Positions 31,634-41,543 of a DNA stretch of 64,000 bases are shown in pieces; within the stretch, counting starts at the first letter, position 1, and each line of letters starts with the position of its first letter. Origin of the DNA: Microcyclospora pomicola (Eukaryota; Ascomycota; Dothideomycetes; Capnodiales). The notes under the pieces were generated by a model. The model worked only from the letters and a program-made list of their open reading frames with translations, ran no database searches and was not told where the DNA came from. The stretch spans positions 124,001 to 188,000 of the forward strand of contig NHNY01000029.1 in the NCBI GenBank assembly GCA_002786065.1, given 5' to 3'. The position numbers and the translations under genes were made by a program.

Positions 31634-31959
31634 TCGGGACAAGATCTCGACGGACAGGGACAGGTACAGGGAGATCTTTGTATACCTAAGTACCTGGGCT
31701 TGTCTGTGCCTCATAAGTCAGGTAAGTTAGCTTACAGTACATGTCGTGTCGTCGATGGGATGAGCCATGTCTTCGAGACGGTGGGTTTGAATCGTCGTGG
31801 CCAGACGGACGGACGCTTTGACTCTGCATGCATAAAGTATACGTTCACATCACGACATTTCGGTAGGGACGCACGGGGGGGTTTTGGTCTTCAGACGGGA
31901 GGAGTGGTGGAATGGTGGATAGCACGGCGAACTTTCAACTTTGATTGCAATTTCGGAGT

Positions 31960-32000
31960 TCAGTTTCAAGGTCAAGTTCAGTTTCAGTTTCAGTTTCAGA
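31960..32000 (+). repeat. Short TTTCAG/CAGTTT tandem-like repeat
   Basis: Several imperfect copies of the six-base unit CAGTTT with one interruption (CAAGGTCAAGTT), downstream of the antizyme gene. Confidence 0.75.
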
Positions 32001-32263
32001 AAGCAGTCTCGTTTTGTATATTTCCGCCACTTATGTACTTTTGTAACTCAAAGATTGCAGTTCGTTTTATGTTTTGCCACTCCTCCTTTGTTCAAGGAGA
32101 GGCAGATGCTACTCGATGCGAGAGTCGTCGTCCGTGTGAGTTTGGAGAGGACCGCGAGTCGTCGGTGCTCAAGAATGCACAGCTGCGCGAGGACAGCGAC
32201 ATACGATGCCCGATCTGACGGTCTCAAGAAGATCCAAATCAGCTGTGAATGTTCAGAACGTGC

Positions 32264-33278
32264 TCACAGATCCATGCCGAGGAAGATCCAGCGATCGCTG
32301 ACGCAGGCATCCTCCCCGGACCATGCGTCCAGCATCATGAGTTCGAAGCCAACCCAGCCGAGATCACGCGTCGTGTCCTTGACGTCCTCTGCGGAGGCGT
32401 CGCGGTCGACGCAGACGACCAGCTGCGTGCAGTCAAAGGACTCGCTAGAAGCGAGCTCGAGCAGGGCCATGAGTCTGTTGGATATGTGTCAGCAAGGCCG
32501 GTCGCAGAATTTGAGAAATGCAGTGGCTAGACGTACCCAGGCTTCAAGTCTTGTCCGATGACTTCGTTGTCGAAGAAGATGAACAGAGTGCGGTCGTTGT
32601 CGGACTTCTCGGCCAGAAACCCGCGGAAGCGTGTCCCGCCTACGTAGTCGTACATCTCCACATACTCCCGGACCAATCCTTGCGCATGCGTGACGGGGTA
32701 CAATTTGCCGTCAGGACTTTGCGAAGGGGTCGGCAAGTCGTGCGGTGGCACCGTAGTAGTGACGGAAAAGGGCTTCGCGTCCGTACTCGACATCTTCGAC
32801 GAGTTGGTGTTTCGCATATCCATCCCTAGCGAGGTCTCAAGCGTTGTGGTCTTCTCAACCAAGAACACAGTCTTGAGCGTCTCGCAGAAGAGTCTCTCAC
32901 ACTCTTCTGTGATGTGATATGCGGCGTCTCCAGAGCGCTTGCGCGCTGGCAGCCGGGGACGACGTTGCGGCGATCGTCCCGCGGCGCCTGGAGACGGCGG
33001 CGGTGATTCAGGGACCCCCCAAGGGTCCTCAAACCCACCACTCCAGTCCTGTGTGTGTCGTTAGTGCTTGTGTTCGAAGGGCGCAGCGTGAGAGAGGAGG
33101 AACACCTACCCCCTGCCCGAAGGGTGGAGAAATGGAAGCCAGTCAACGCCATGGTCGCGGCGTTGACGGCATAGACCGAAGCCTGGGTGTTGGAGCCACG
33201 CAGAGACTCGTTCGAGTTCTTGCGGGCGTAGTATTGACTACTATTACTGGAACTGTGGTCTTCTTGTAACATTGCCAT
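32264..33278 (-). CDS. Ornithine decarboxylase antizyme, expressed by +1 frameshift
   Basis: Inhibits ornithine decarboxylase and targets it to the proteasome; synthesis rises with polyamines through programmed +1 ribosomal frameshifting. Exons are 33278-33110, 33048-32537 and 32474-32264. Spliced frame 0 starts MAMLQEDHSSSN, passes TMALTGFHFSTLRAGGLEWW and stops at TGA (33031-33029) after 62 codons. The family-defining part lies in the +1 frame from that point: EDPWGVPESPPPSP, YHITEECERLFCETLK, RFRGFLAEKSDNDRTLFIFF, then the last exon LMALLELASSESFDC, QLVVCVDRDA, TRDLGWVGFEL and SDRWIFLGMDL. The shift site reads TGG GTT TGA G, the same position (last sense codon before a UGA) as in all antizymes. 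No alternative GT-AG choice puts both parts in one frame. The shifted product is about 296 residues. Confidence 0.93.
33029..33040 (-). promoter_or_regulatory. +1 programmed frameshift site of antizyme
   Basis: Minus-strand reading TGG TGG GTT TGA: ribosomes must slip +1 with GTT in the P site and continue at GAG. Two Trp codons and a UGA stop precede the shift, resembling the TGG-TGC-TCC-TGA context of animal antizymes but with GTT in place of TCC. Any 3' stimulatory structure cannot be judged by eye. Confidence 0.85.
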
Positions 33279-34109
33279 TGCGCTGGTTTGCCACGGTTTC
33301 GACTTGGGGGAGGTTCGGTGGGTGGGGGCTTTCTGGTGATGGTAGAAGGCTGGAGTCGGGTTCGAAGTCGGCGGATCGTCGGAACAGGTGTCGAGTGATC
33401 GTAGGATGCTTGGAGACTGTATTTTGAAAGCTGAAGACAGGAGAGTCGCAGGTCGTGATTGAGGTGATGTTGAATAATGGTTGCATTATGAGGCATTTGA
33501 CATTTCTGCTAGCGCCCCACGTGCTCGATAGCCGACGCGGACTCCAACTTGACCATCATCAAGGTACCTACATACACATCTCTATACTTCCTGCTTAAGA
33601 GGGAGTCTGTTCAGATGAATCTAATAGATTGTGTGACTTCGTCTTACAGTCTTTGTACAAGTCGCTGGATCGCCGCCGCTATGCGATGAGACTGACAATG
33701 ACGGCAAGGATGACACAGCACCACACACAGGGGCTGCGACCGCAAGACACAACGCTTCATGGAAATATCCATGAAGGTCAAGCGATCTCCTCTACGTACT
33801 GCCATGTACGTGAGCTATATGGCAGATCCTGACTGTGCGGTCTCGTGGGTCAAGTATATGGGTAGGAGATTCTGTTCCTCTTTCAAAGCATAAGGTACCT
33901 TACTTGAGCTGTGGTGCGCCTTCTTCATTTTTCATCACCACTGAGTGCGTTTCAACCACTCTGGCAGCGTTGTGCTTCCCTCATCTATCTCTTCGTTCTG
34001 CCCTGCACTGACTTGCTCAGAATTGGCCGACGCGTTGTTTCACACGTGCTCCTCACACGACCAGACCAACTTATTGCTATGGAAAGTATATAGCTTGCTG
34101 GAGCGAACG
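33279..34109. other. Divergent promoter region
   Basis: About 830 bases between the antizyme start and the NDR-kinase start. Frames here are short; those at 33143-33496 (minus) overlap the antizyme 5' end. No element singled out. Confidence 0.4.
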
Positions 34110-37100
34110 ATGCCCACCAGGGACATCAGTACTCGAAGTCCTCGCACCTCATTGACCAGCGGTTCGATCAGACGGAGAGTATCGCAGATCTTCGTCCGTC
34201 GCACGGTCGGACAGCATAAAAAGAGCATCGGTCATTTTCCAAAGAAACCTCGCCAGCCATTGCCAGCCGTAAGAGTCAAACCACCGAAGCTCTTCTTGAC
34301 GCCGCTCCCTCGTCTACGACGATCAGCTTCGAAGTTCCTCCGCCGGATCCGCATCACCTCACGTATGTCTTCTCCTAATGGCGATCGGCCACGTCTTGGC
34401 ATCAAACCCATGGCGTCTACTCCGAGGAATCATCTGTCGTCGCCCCAACACCGCACCGCATCACCTCCTGCACCAGCATTAGTCCGCATCAGAAGAATAA
34501 GAGGTCTGTTATCAAGCTCGAGTCAAGAGAGCGTTCGTGTTCCTCGTACGCCGCAGCGAAAACTATCGGTTCGTTTCCAAAGCCCGGCAGCCCGTCATCT
34601 GGACGGAGCACCAAGCGATGCAGACGATCACACCAACACTTCGAGCTACGAGCAAGAATCTCCGACATCGAGGATGTCCTTGAAGATCGCGGCACGAGTG
34701 GCAAGTCTGGAACACAAGCTCGGCATTGCGGGTGGTGCGCAGACCGTTGTTCATCGTCCCAATATGAAAGTTAAACCTAGCTTGCCTCAGCTCGACACCA
34801 AAGTGAGAACACCAGTCAATGATACCGCAGATGACCACGCATCACCATCGACGATTGCTTCGTCCTCCAGTCAGCCCCCAAGTCGGAACATGTTTCAGTG
34901 GTCACTCATGAGCCAGAACTCCACGCCTGCCACGTCATTACAGTCGTCAGCATCACGGTACAAACGGCATACACTGGAGGACCATCTAACGAAAAGCTTC
35001 TCTGCTGGTGCAGACGACATGTTGCCTCCGATTGAAGAAGATGGCCGAAGATATATCAGGATCCCAGTCCAAGAAGCACCTCTCCAGTGCGAACCATCGG
35101 TCATCACTGTGGAGAGTGCAGCCGCCGCTAAGATATATCTTGAGACCCTGTTCGACAAGATTATGGGTGAGCCTACATCACCACGTTCGATTCGCCTCAA
35201 GAATTTTCAGCAGAAAGCCCGCGAGCTCAGAATGTCTGCAGAACAGCGTGACCTTGCTCGAAACGACTGGAACCGCATCGAATCAGACAATCTGCGTCAA
35301 ATCAGGACACTCAAGGCTACCGCCATCACTCGTCATAGCGTCAAGGGCATTTCTATCTCTGGCTTCAACGTGATCCGAGTCCTGGGCAAAGGCAGTTTCG
35401 GCGTGGTCAGGCTTGTTACTAAGCGTCCGCCTGAGCCATACCGTACCCATGTTCATCATGGCGAAGCCCCCGAAAGTGACTCCTCCAGTGCAACCACAAC
35501 CTGTCTTACTGGGTTGGATGGTACTGCGCGTCGGAACATTCCACCTGGTAAGCCGATGAAAGATGTGTTTGCAATGAAGGTGATACGCAAATCCGAGATG
35601 TTACGAGCTTGTCAGGAAGGCCATTTACGAGCTGAACGGGACTTCCTGGTTGGCGCAGAAGGATCTCGTTGGGTGGTTCCACTTATTGCAAGCTTTCAAG
35701 ACAACACCAATCTATACCTCGTAATGGAATATATGATTGGTGGGGACTTTCTCGGCCTGCTACTCCGCGAAGACATTCTCGAAGAGGAAGTCGCGCAGTA
35801 GTATGTGGCGCAGATGATCCTCTGCATCGAAGAAGCACACAACATGAAGTGGATACATCGCGACGTGAAGCCAGACAACTTCTTGATCAGCGCTTCAGGC
35901 CACTTAAAAATCTCCGATTTCGGTCTTGCTTTTGACGGACATTGGGCACATTCGCAGTCCTACTTTTCTGATCATCGTCAGAATCTGCTCGACACGCTCA
36001 GTATCAAGATCGTTGGTGACGATCAAGATATACTGGATGACGCTGAGGCCGCGCTTGATGAAACGTACGGTACTAGTATTCCCAAACCGAAGGCACATCA
36101 TATCGATCCTGAAGAGAAAGCTCGGGGTGAAGGCATACTCCAGTGGCGTGACCGACACGAGCGTCGAAAACTGGCTCGTTCTGTGGTTGGAACAAGTCAA
36201 TATATGGCTCCGGAGGTCATCATGGGCCAACAATACGATGGTCGTTGTGATTGGTGGAGCCTTGGCGTTATCCTCTATGAATGTCTGTTCGGCCGCACAC
36301 CCTTTTATTGTGATACTCGCCAGAAGATCAAAGAGAACATTTGCCGGCATCGCTCTACGTTGACCTTCCCGAGGCACGAACGCTGGAGTCGGCCTTCTTC
36401 AGAGTCCCGTCGCCTACTACCTCCACCATCAGATACTGTGATCGATCTTTTACAAGGTATATTGACAGATAGAGAGATTCGCCTGTCTTCCCGACAGTAT
36501 CGCCTTCCCAACGTGCGTGTAGGTCGACGATTGTCAGCAGCGTCTGCCTCGGTAGCACCGTCTTCGAATTGCAAGCATGTGCACACCAACAGCGCCGAAG
36601 AGATCAAATCTCATCCATTCTTCTCCGGAGTACCATGGTCGCAGCTTCACCTCACGGAGCCCCCATTCGTGCCTCGAGTGAAGGAGAACCAGAGCATCAC
36701 AAAGTACTTCGAGGATGAGAAGGACATCGTCACTGACCCTTCGTCCACCTATCTCAGCATCAAAGGCCGGCTAGAGCTTGAGAGTGATCAGGATGAGCTT
36801 CGGCTACAGGCTGCCCTCGGCTCAGAGTATTACATTCGCTACAAGAGAGATATCTTGGCGGTGGAAAAGCATCAGCTCGGTCTGGAGGAATGCTCTGACT
36901 CGGAGATCCAGCGCATCAAAGAGCATTTTGGCGATACATATGAGAGCTGGAAAGCAGAGCGTGTCATTCAGGTCCAGGAAGAGCAGGCCATGGCTGGTCT
37001 GGACGACAAGTCGACCATGCGACGACCGTTACGCAAGGAGAAAAAGAGGCCGCGAGACAAGGCCTTGAGAGACCCACACGTGGGAGAGACTGTCATAGAT

Positions 37101-37220
37101 TTGCGAAAAAAGCGGGCTTTCTTGGGATATACCTACCGCAGACCCAAGGAGATGCTGCTCTGTAGCGACGGGAGCTGGCCAAGAAGGGCGAGTATCTTGC
37201 CTGTACCCGCCACAGACTGA
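34110..37220 (+). CDS. NDR-family AGC protein kinase, with one in-frame TAG in the catalytic domain
   Basis: Ser/Thr kinase of the NDR/LATS group, related to Cbk1/Cot1 but with long Ser/Pro-rich N-terminal 400 residues, as in a second NDR-like kinase of filamentous fungi. Start ATG 34110 (MPTRDISTRSP). The Mob-binding N-lobe extension (FQQKARELRMSAEQRDLARN) precedes the glycine loop GKGSFGVV (~residue 427), FAMKVIRKSEML, ASFQDNTNLYLVMEYMIGGD, HRDVKPDNF (~583), ISDFGLAF, the NDR insert, VVGTSQYMAPEVI and the hydrophobic motif FLGYTY near the C-terminus. Between EEEVAQ and YVAQMILCIEEAH, in the same frame, codon 564 is TAG (35799-35801); relatives have an aromatic or His residue there. A single G-to-A change from TGG would explain it. 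No other break is seen over 3.1 kb. Choices are a recent nonsense allele, stop readthrough, RNA editing or an assembly error; no plausible intron removes it. Confidence 0.85.
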
Positions 37221-37850
37221 GCCGAAGGAGACGACATGCGCGGTGGCATCGTCTTGTAACCTGCCGATGCGATAGTCATTCGTCGAACGCTCATTCGTGG
37301 GTGACGCATTGTTAGGGCTCGATGTGGTTTGTCGACTTCTTCTTCAAGGTCGATGTCACCGTTGGGGAGCAACCTAAGCAATTGTATCCCTGCAGCATAC
37401 ATAGATGTGCGAGTCTCAAGGATTAACGTGATACATTTCCACCAAGTGTATCAAACTCTACCTTACATTCATGTATTGACGCGTGATTGCTCGGTCTAAC
37501 GACGTCGGCTGTAGAGCTCTGTAGCTATCCGGTTCGGGCCGTGCTATCAGGTCTCACTACTGTACGCGTGCGTCAATCACATGCGCAGCTCACGTTGATG
37601 TTGGGTCAACACATTCGCCTACTGTCACATCACCACCACCTGACCATCTCACACCCTCGCGTCTGCTTGACTCGATCACCTACCATGCGGGCTTCTACTC
37701 ACGGCCTATCTGTTATAGCATGATCGATGCTTGGGAAATGCGATCCCCAGCTCCCTCCGTGATAGACCTGGTTGCGGTACAAGCACACGAGCTTAAGCAA
37801 AGAACGTGCAAGCAATCCGCGGGTGGACACATCCCAACAGTCTCTTCAAG
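37221..37850. other. Spacer and ATG9 promoter, no gene seen
   Basis: About 630 bases between two genes on the plus strand. Short frames only. The stretch 37,600-37,690 is rich in CACCACC and CTCAC runs typical of fungal promoters. Confidence 0.4.
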
Positions 37851-40418
37851 ATGATGAGCTCAAGGGTACTCTCGCGACTATTGCCTGTTGCAGAGGGAGA
37901 TGTGTCGGTCTACGAGAGTCTCAGACGTGAACCGGGCTACCACCGTGATGTTGAGTCACAGAGAGGCATACCCGCTGGCAGCCACTTCCATGACGAAGAT
38001 TATGATCCAGGCGCGTTATTGTACGACAACCCGAACGAGAACGGCATTCCCAGTGCTTCGACGACTCCTGAACGATTGGCCAACAGGGGGGTGGTTGAGG
38101 ATGATGATGTGCCACAGTCCTTAATGCTCGAACCGAGAGGGTTACCCATAGAAGGCGGGACGCCGGGTCAACGGCCTCAAAGTAACCAGGCAAAGACAGC
38201 TGCCCAACTCAGAGCGGCGCAAGAGCAGTATGGCATATATCCAGCATCCCGTGCTGCAAGCCGGTCAACACAACCAACTCGCAGACACGGCAATGCTCCC
38301 TCACAGGCTCCTACGCCAAGATCAGGACCTCATGCTGAAGCCATGTGGATGTATACAAACGCGCATAACTTGGACGCCTTTCTGCACGAAGTGTACCAAT
38401 ACTATACTGGTCATGGTGTCTATTCGATCCAGCTCTCGCGTCTCCTAAACTTGCTCACGGAGCTGTTCGTTGTGTGCTTCGCTACTTTTCTGACCACGTG
38501 TATCGATTACAGTAAGGTCCGATCCAGTAAGTCCACTTCGGAAGTCCTCATTCCGAAGTGTATGGCCCAGGCAGTGTGGTGGAAGAACTTCGCCATTTTC
38601 TTCTTCATCATTTACTGGCTTTATTTCCTGGTCAAGTACATTGGCGAGACACCACGTCTGCTTCGCATGCATGACTTCTACCTCCATGTGCTAGGGATCA
38701 ATGATGATGACATACAGACCGTGTCATGGGTGCATGTGGTAGATGGTCTGGTCAAGATCCAAGACGCAAATGTCTCGACTGCCGCACCGACCGCAAGGAC
38801 GAAGACCTTTCTTGATTACCATCAACCACAACAGCGATTGACTGCTGAGACAATAGCCAACCGGCTTCTACGGCAAACGAACTATTATGTCGCCCTTTAC
38901 AACAAAGATCTATTGGACTTCACGCTACCGCTGCCATTTCTCGGCACACGTCAATTCTACTCCAAAAGCTTGGAGTGGTGCATAGAGTTCTGTTTTACCA
39001 ATTTCATCTTTGACGAGCAAGGCGGCATACGTACCTTCTGTCTAGATGTCAAGAATCGAAGGAATCTTGTTGCGGCTCTCCAAAGGCGTCTTCAATTCGC
39101 TGCAATAACGAGCGTGGTGGTCGCACCCTTCAACATCGCTCGGTTCTGCATTTTCTATTTCTTCCGCTACTACACTGACTTTACGCGTAACCCAGCCAAG
39201 GCAAGCACGCGTAGTTTCACACCATGGGCCGAGTGGAAGATACGTGAGTTCAATGAGCTAGACCATTTATTCCAGCTTCGTGTCCGTCAAGCCCACCCGT
39301 TTGCAAACGACTACCTCAATCAGTTCCCCAAGGATAAGATGGACCAGCTTTGTCGCTTTGTTGCCTTCATCACTGGTGCTGTTGCAGCTGTGCTGGGTAT
39401 CGCGTCCGTTCTCGACAACGACCTTATCACTCAATTCGAGATAACGCCCGGGCGAACAGGGCTTTTCTGGATCGGTGCACTGGTCTTCGTGTTCAGGATT
39501 GTTAACAATATGGTTCCCGACGAGAATGAGGTACACAATCCGGTATGGCACCTGGAGCGACTGTTGCTGTTTACCCACTACATGCCGTCGCACTGGAAAG
39601 ATAGACTGCATAGCAACGAGGTTCGAGCAGAATTCTCCACCATGTATCAGCTCAAGATTCAGATATTTGTTGAGGAAATTTTGAGCATCATTGTTGCACC
39701 GATCATACTTCTTCGAAATGCGAATCATCGCAGCGAGCGTATCATCGACTTCTTCCGAGAAAGCACTGTTCATGTGGATGGCATCGGTCACCAGTGCAAC
39801 TTTGCCGTCTTTGGCTTCAAGAAGAATCCTCACGCGGATGATCCTACAGCGGCGCTGAAAGATCCAGATGGATTGCGCGATGATTACTACGGTCTCAAGG
39901 ATGACAAAATGATGGCTTCGATGGTGAACTTTGCCAATTACTATTCTCACTATCAGAAAGGATTCGGCGCACGAAAGCAAAAAGCATGGCAGCCGCCACC
40001 AGCATGGCCACCGATGCCCCCTCAAAGCAGTGACAACGCTGGTACGAACCGACCAAGGTCTCACCCTCGTAATGCTCCTGCGAAACGTGCAGCTGGTCAG
40101 AGCCCAAAGCGCCACCCTCAAAGATCACCCGCCCTAGCTCCGAGCAGTGCTAGAGATCGGAAAGGCTTGGGCCATCCATCTGATAGTACGGCCGTGCTAC
40201 GCAATCCCGGCTTGCACACGGTTTCCGAAAGCGTGATGATGCAGCAGGACAGCGATCTGCAAGAGTACCACAATGGTACCAGCAAGGCGAAGCTGAGCAC
40301 AGAATCAGAGACAGAGGAAGAGGCCAGCGAGGATCCGGATGGTAACGCTGGAGTCTTGGGGATGCTTTACCAATACTCGAAGAAGCATACCACAGCAGGT
40401 GCCCGAGTCAACATTTGA
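37851..40418 (+). CDS. ATG9: Autophagy-related protein 9, lipid scramblase
   Basis: Multi-spanning membrane protein of Golgi-derived vesicles that seeds autophagosome formation and scrambles lipids between leaflets. Single exon, 855 residues from ATG 37851 (MMSSRVLSRLLPVAEGD), the SRLLP start being typical. The core begins EAMWMYTNAHNLDAFLHEVY and includes GHGVYSIQLSRLLNLLTELF, CIDYSKV, NRLLRQTNYYVALYNKDLLD, DFTRNPAKASTRSFTPWAEW, FNELDHLFQLRV, FWIGALVFVFR, HYMPSHWKD and the C-terminal ISTRUCTURED-type block DGIGHQCNFAVFGFKK, then MASMVNFANYYSHYQKGFG. The tail after ~residue 715 is Pro/Ser-rich and probably disordered, with acidic patches, as in other fungal Atg9. The length is within the family range (about 800-1,000). 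Confidence 0.97.
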   Translation: MMSSRVLSRLLPVAEGDVSVYESLRREPGYHRDVESQRGIPAGSHFHDEDYDPGALLYDNPNENGIPSASTTPERLANRGVVEDDDVPQSLMLEPRGLPIEGGTPGQRPQSNQAKTAAQLRAAQEQYGIYPASRAASRSTQPTRRHGNAPSQAPTPRSGPHAEAMWMYTNAHNLDAFLHEVYQYYTGHGVYSIQLSRLLNLLTELFVVCFATFLTTCIDYSKVRSSKSTSEVLIPKCMAQAVWWKNFAIFFFIIYWLYFLVKYIGETPRLLRMHDFYLHVLGINDDDIQTVSWVHVVDGLVKIQDANVSTAAPTARTKTFLDYHQPQQRLTAETIANRLLRQTNYYVALYNKDLLDFTLPLPFLGTRQFYSKSLEWCIEFCFTNFIFDEQGGIRTFCLDVKNRRNLVAALQRRLQFAAITSVVVAPFNIARFCIFYFFRYYTDFTRNPAKASTRSFTPWAEWKIREFNELDHLFQLRVRQAHPFANDYLNQFPKDKMDQLCRFVAFITGAVAAVLGIASVLDNDLITQFEITPGRTGLFWIGALVFVFRIVNNMVPDENEVHNPVWHLERLLLFTHYMPSHWKDRLHSNEVRAEFSTMYQLKIQIFVEEILSIIVAPIILLRNANHRSERIIDFFRESTVHVDGIGHQCNFAVFGFKKNPHADDPTAALKDPDGLRDDYYGLKDDKMMASMVNFANYYSHYQKGFGARKQKAWQPPPAWPPMPPQSSDNAGTNRPRSHPRNAPAKRAAGQSPKRHPQRSPALAPSSARDRKGLGHPSDSTAVLRNPGLHTVSESVMMQQDSDLQEYHNGTSKAKLSTESETEEEASEDPDGNAGVLGMLYQYSKKHTTAGARVNI

Positions 40419-40679
40419 TAAGTTGGCTTCTTCGGGTTTTGGCTGCTTTGGATGGCGTACAGTATTAGGACAGTCACGGTACCTTGGTGGGCGGCATGGA
40501 GCATTGCATCGAACTTCTAGGAAACGTACTTTTGTAACCGTTGCTTTCATACAGTCATGACTCGTCAACATAGTTCCACACAACTCTGGTGTATATATTG
40601 CTCCACCTATGCCTCGCCCTCACTTTTAACGCGGCATACATATTCCCCAAACGATGATGACCTCGTCTGGCCATCAACT

Positions 40680-41543
40680 TCACGAAGCAGATGACGCCCG
40701 CCGGGCATTCCAGGCACTCTCGATGCCCAGCCAATACCTCTCCTGATCACCGGTCCATCGCCCCTTCTCATCGACCGAGCTGCGGCGGATCGCGTAGTCC
40801 TGGCGGACGAGCTCGCCATCATCGCGTGTGCGCTTGTCGCTCCACGAGAACATGAGATCGCTGGCGGCGAAGATGTAGCACTTGGTGGCGTCGGCGGGGA
40901 TGAGCGCGGGATCGTTCAGATCGAAGCGGTTCTGGCTGATGCGTGCATCGGTCTGCGAGAAGAACAACAGCCACAAGAAGCGGTAGTATGCGATCGCGAA
41001 TAACGCTGCGAGTAGCACGGGGACTTCGCGTGATGTTCGGAAGGCCGAGCGTAGGGTTGGGATGTGGAGCTTGGGGACGGAGTCCATGATCACCGCTTCC
41101 ACGCTGAGGGTATGTCCGGTGCGGATCCGGTAGGTGCGGAGGAGGCGACAGGCTTGAGCTGCGCTGTCGTCGCCGAACAAATGGAGGAGGATGGACTGGG
41201 CTGGTTGAGCTTCCTCTCTGGATGTGAGGACATCGAGGGCGTGCCGGAGCGTCTCGTCATATGAGGATGCGTAGCGAAGGAGGCATAGCTTAGCAGAAGG
41301 ATACAACTGTTCGTAACCTTGTGCGTAGTACTCGACTTGTTTCGTCGTTGCGTGCGGCCATAGACAGAGCAGGACAATGTGTGGCGGCGTTGACAGATCA
41401 GGCGCCGACCAGCTCGGTTCAGTCTCCGGGAGGGTCACGGTAGGACTCGAGCATGGTGAAGAGCGGGCGGAGGACGTTCGATAGGTGAGCTGCCACTGAC
41501 AATCCAAGGCCGGACCTTTTCTGCTATCCGGCATGACATCCAT
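40680..41543 (-). CDS. DUF829/TMEM53-like alpha/beta-hydrolase-fold protein
   Basis: Single exon, 287 residues from ATG 41543 (MDVMPDSRKGPAL); the frame runs a little further upstream without another ATG. Blocks typical of the DUF829 family are visible: LLCLWPHATTKQVEYYAQGY, AKLCLLRYASS, ILLHLFGDDSAAQACRLLRT and VEAVIMDSVPKL, then a hydrophobic segment (VPVLLAALFAIAYYRFLWLL) and the late CYIFAASDLMFSW and WTGDQERYW. The animal member TMEM53 is an ER/nuclear-envelope protein; the biochemical role of fungal members is unknown. The tail-to-tail ATG9 gene ends 261 bases away. Confidence 0.82.
   Translation of the reverse strand: MDVMPDSRKGPALDCQWQLTYRTSSARSSPCSSPTVTLPETEPSWSAPDLSTPPHIVLLCLWPHATTKQVEYYAQGYEQLYPSAKLCLLRYASSYDETLRHALDVLTSREEAQPAQSILLHLFGDDSAAQACRLLRTYRIRTGHTLSVEAVIMDSVPKLHIPTLRSAFRTSREVPVLLAALFAIAYYRFLWLLFFSQTDARISQNRFDLNDPALIPADATKCYIFAASDLMFSWSDKRTRDDGELVRQDYAIRRSSVDEKGRWTGDQERYWLGIESAWNARRASSAS

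Larger units (their letters stand above)
30397..32263. other. stuA 3' region and spacer, no gene seen
   Basis: About 1.9 kb between convergent stuA and the antizyme gene. It contains T-rich, UTR-like sequence to about 30,950 and simple repeats near 31,602 and 31,960. Open frames are short or built on the repeats (poly-Val from the TGG run). Confidence 0.45.

Noticed and set aside
31601-32218. 205-codon frame starting with poly-valine
   Set aside because: It is built on the TGG microsatellite and runs through probable 3' untranslated sequence.
35800-35812. GTATGT...CAG at the kinase TAG, looking like an intron
   Set aside because: It would be only 13 bases, and any longer GT-AG choice would remove conserved kinase residues.
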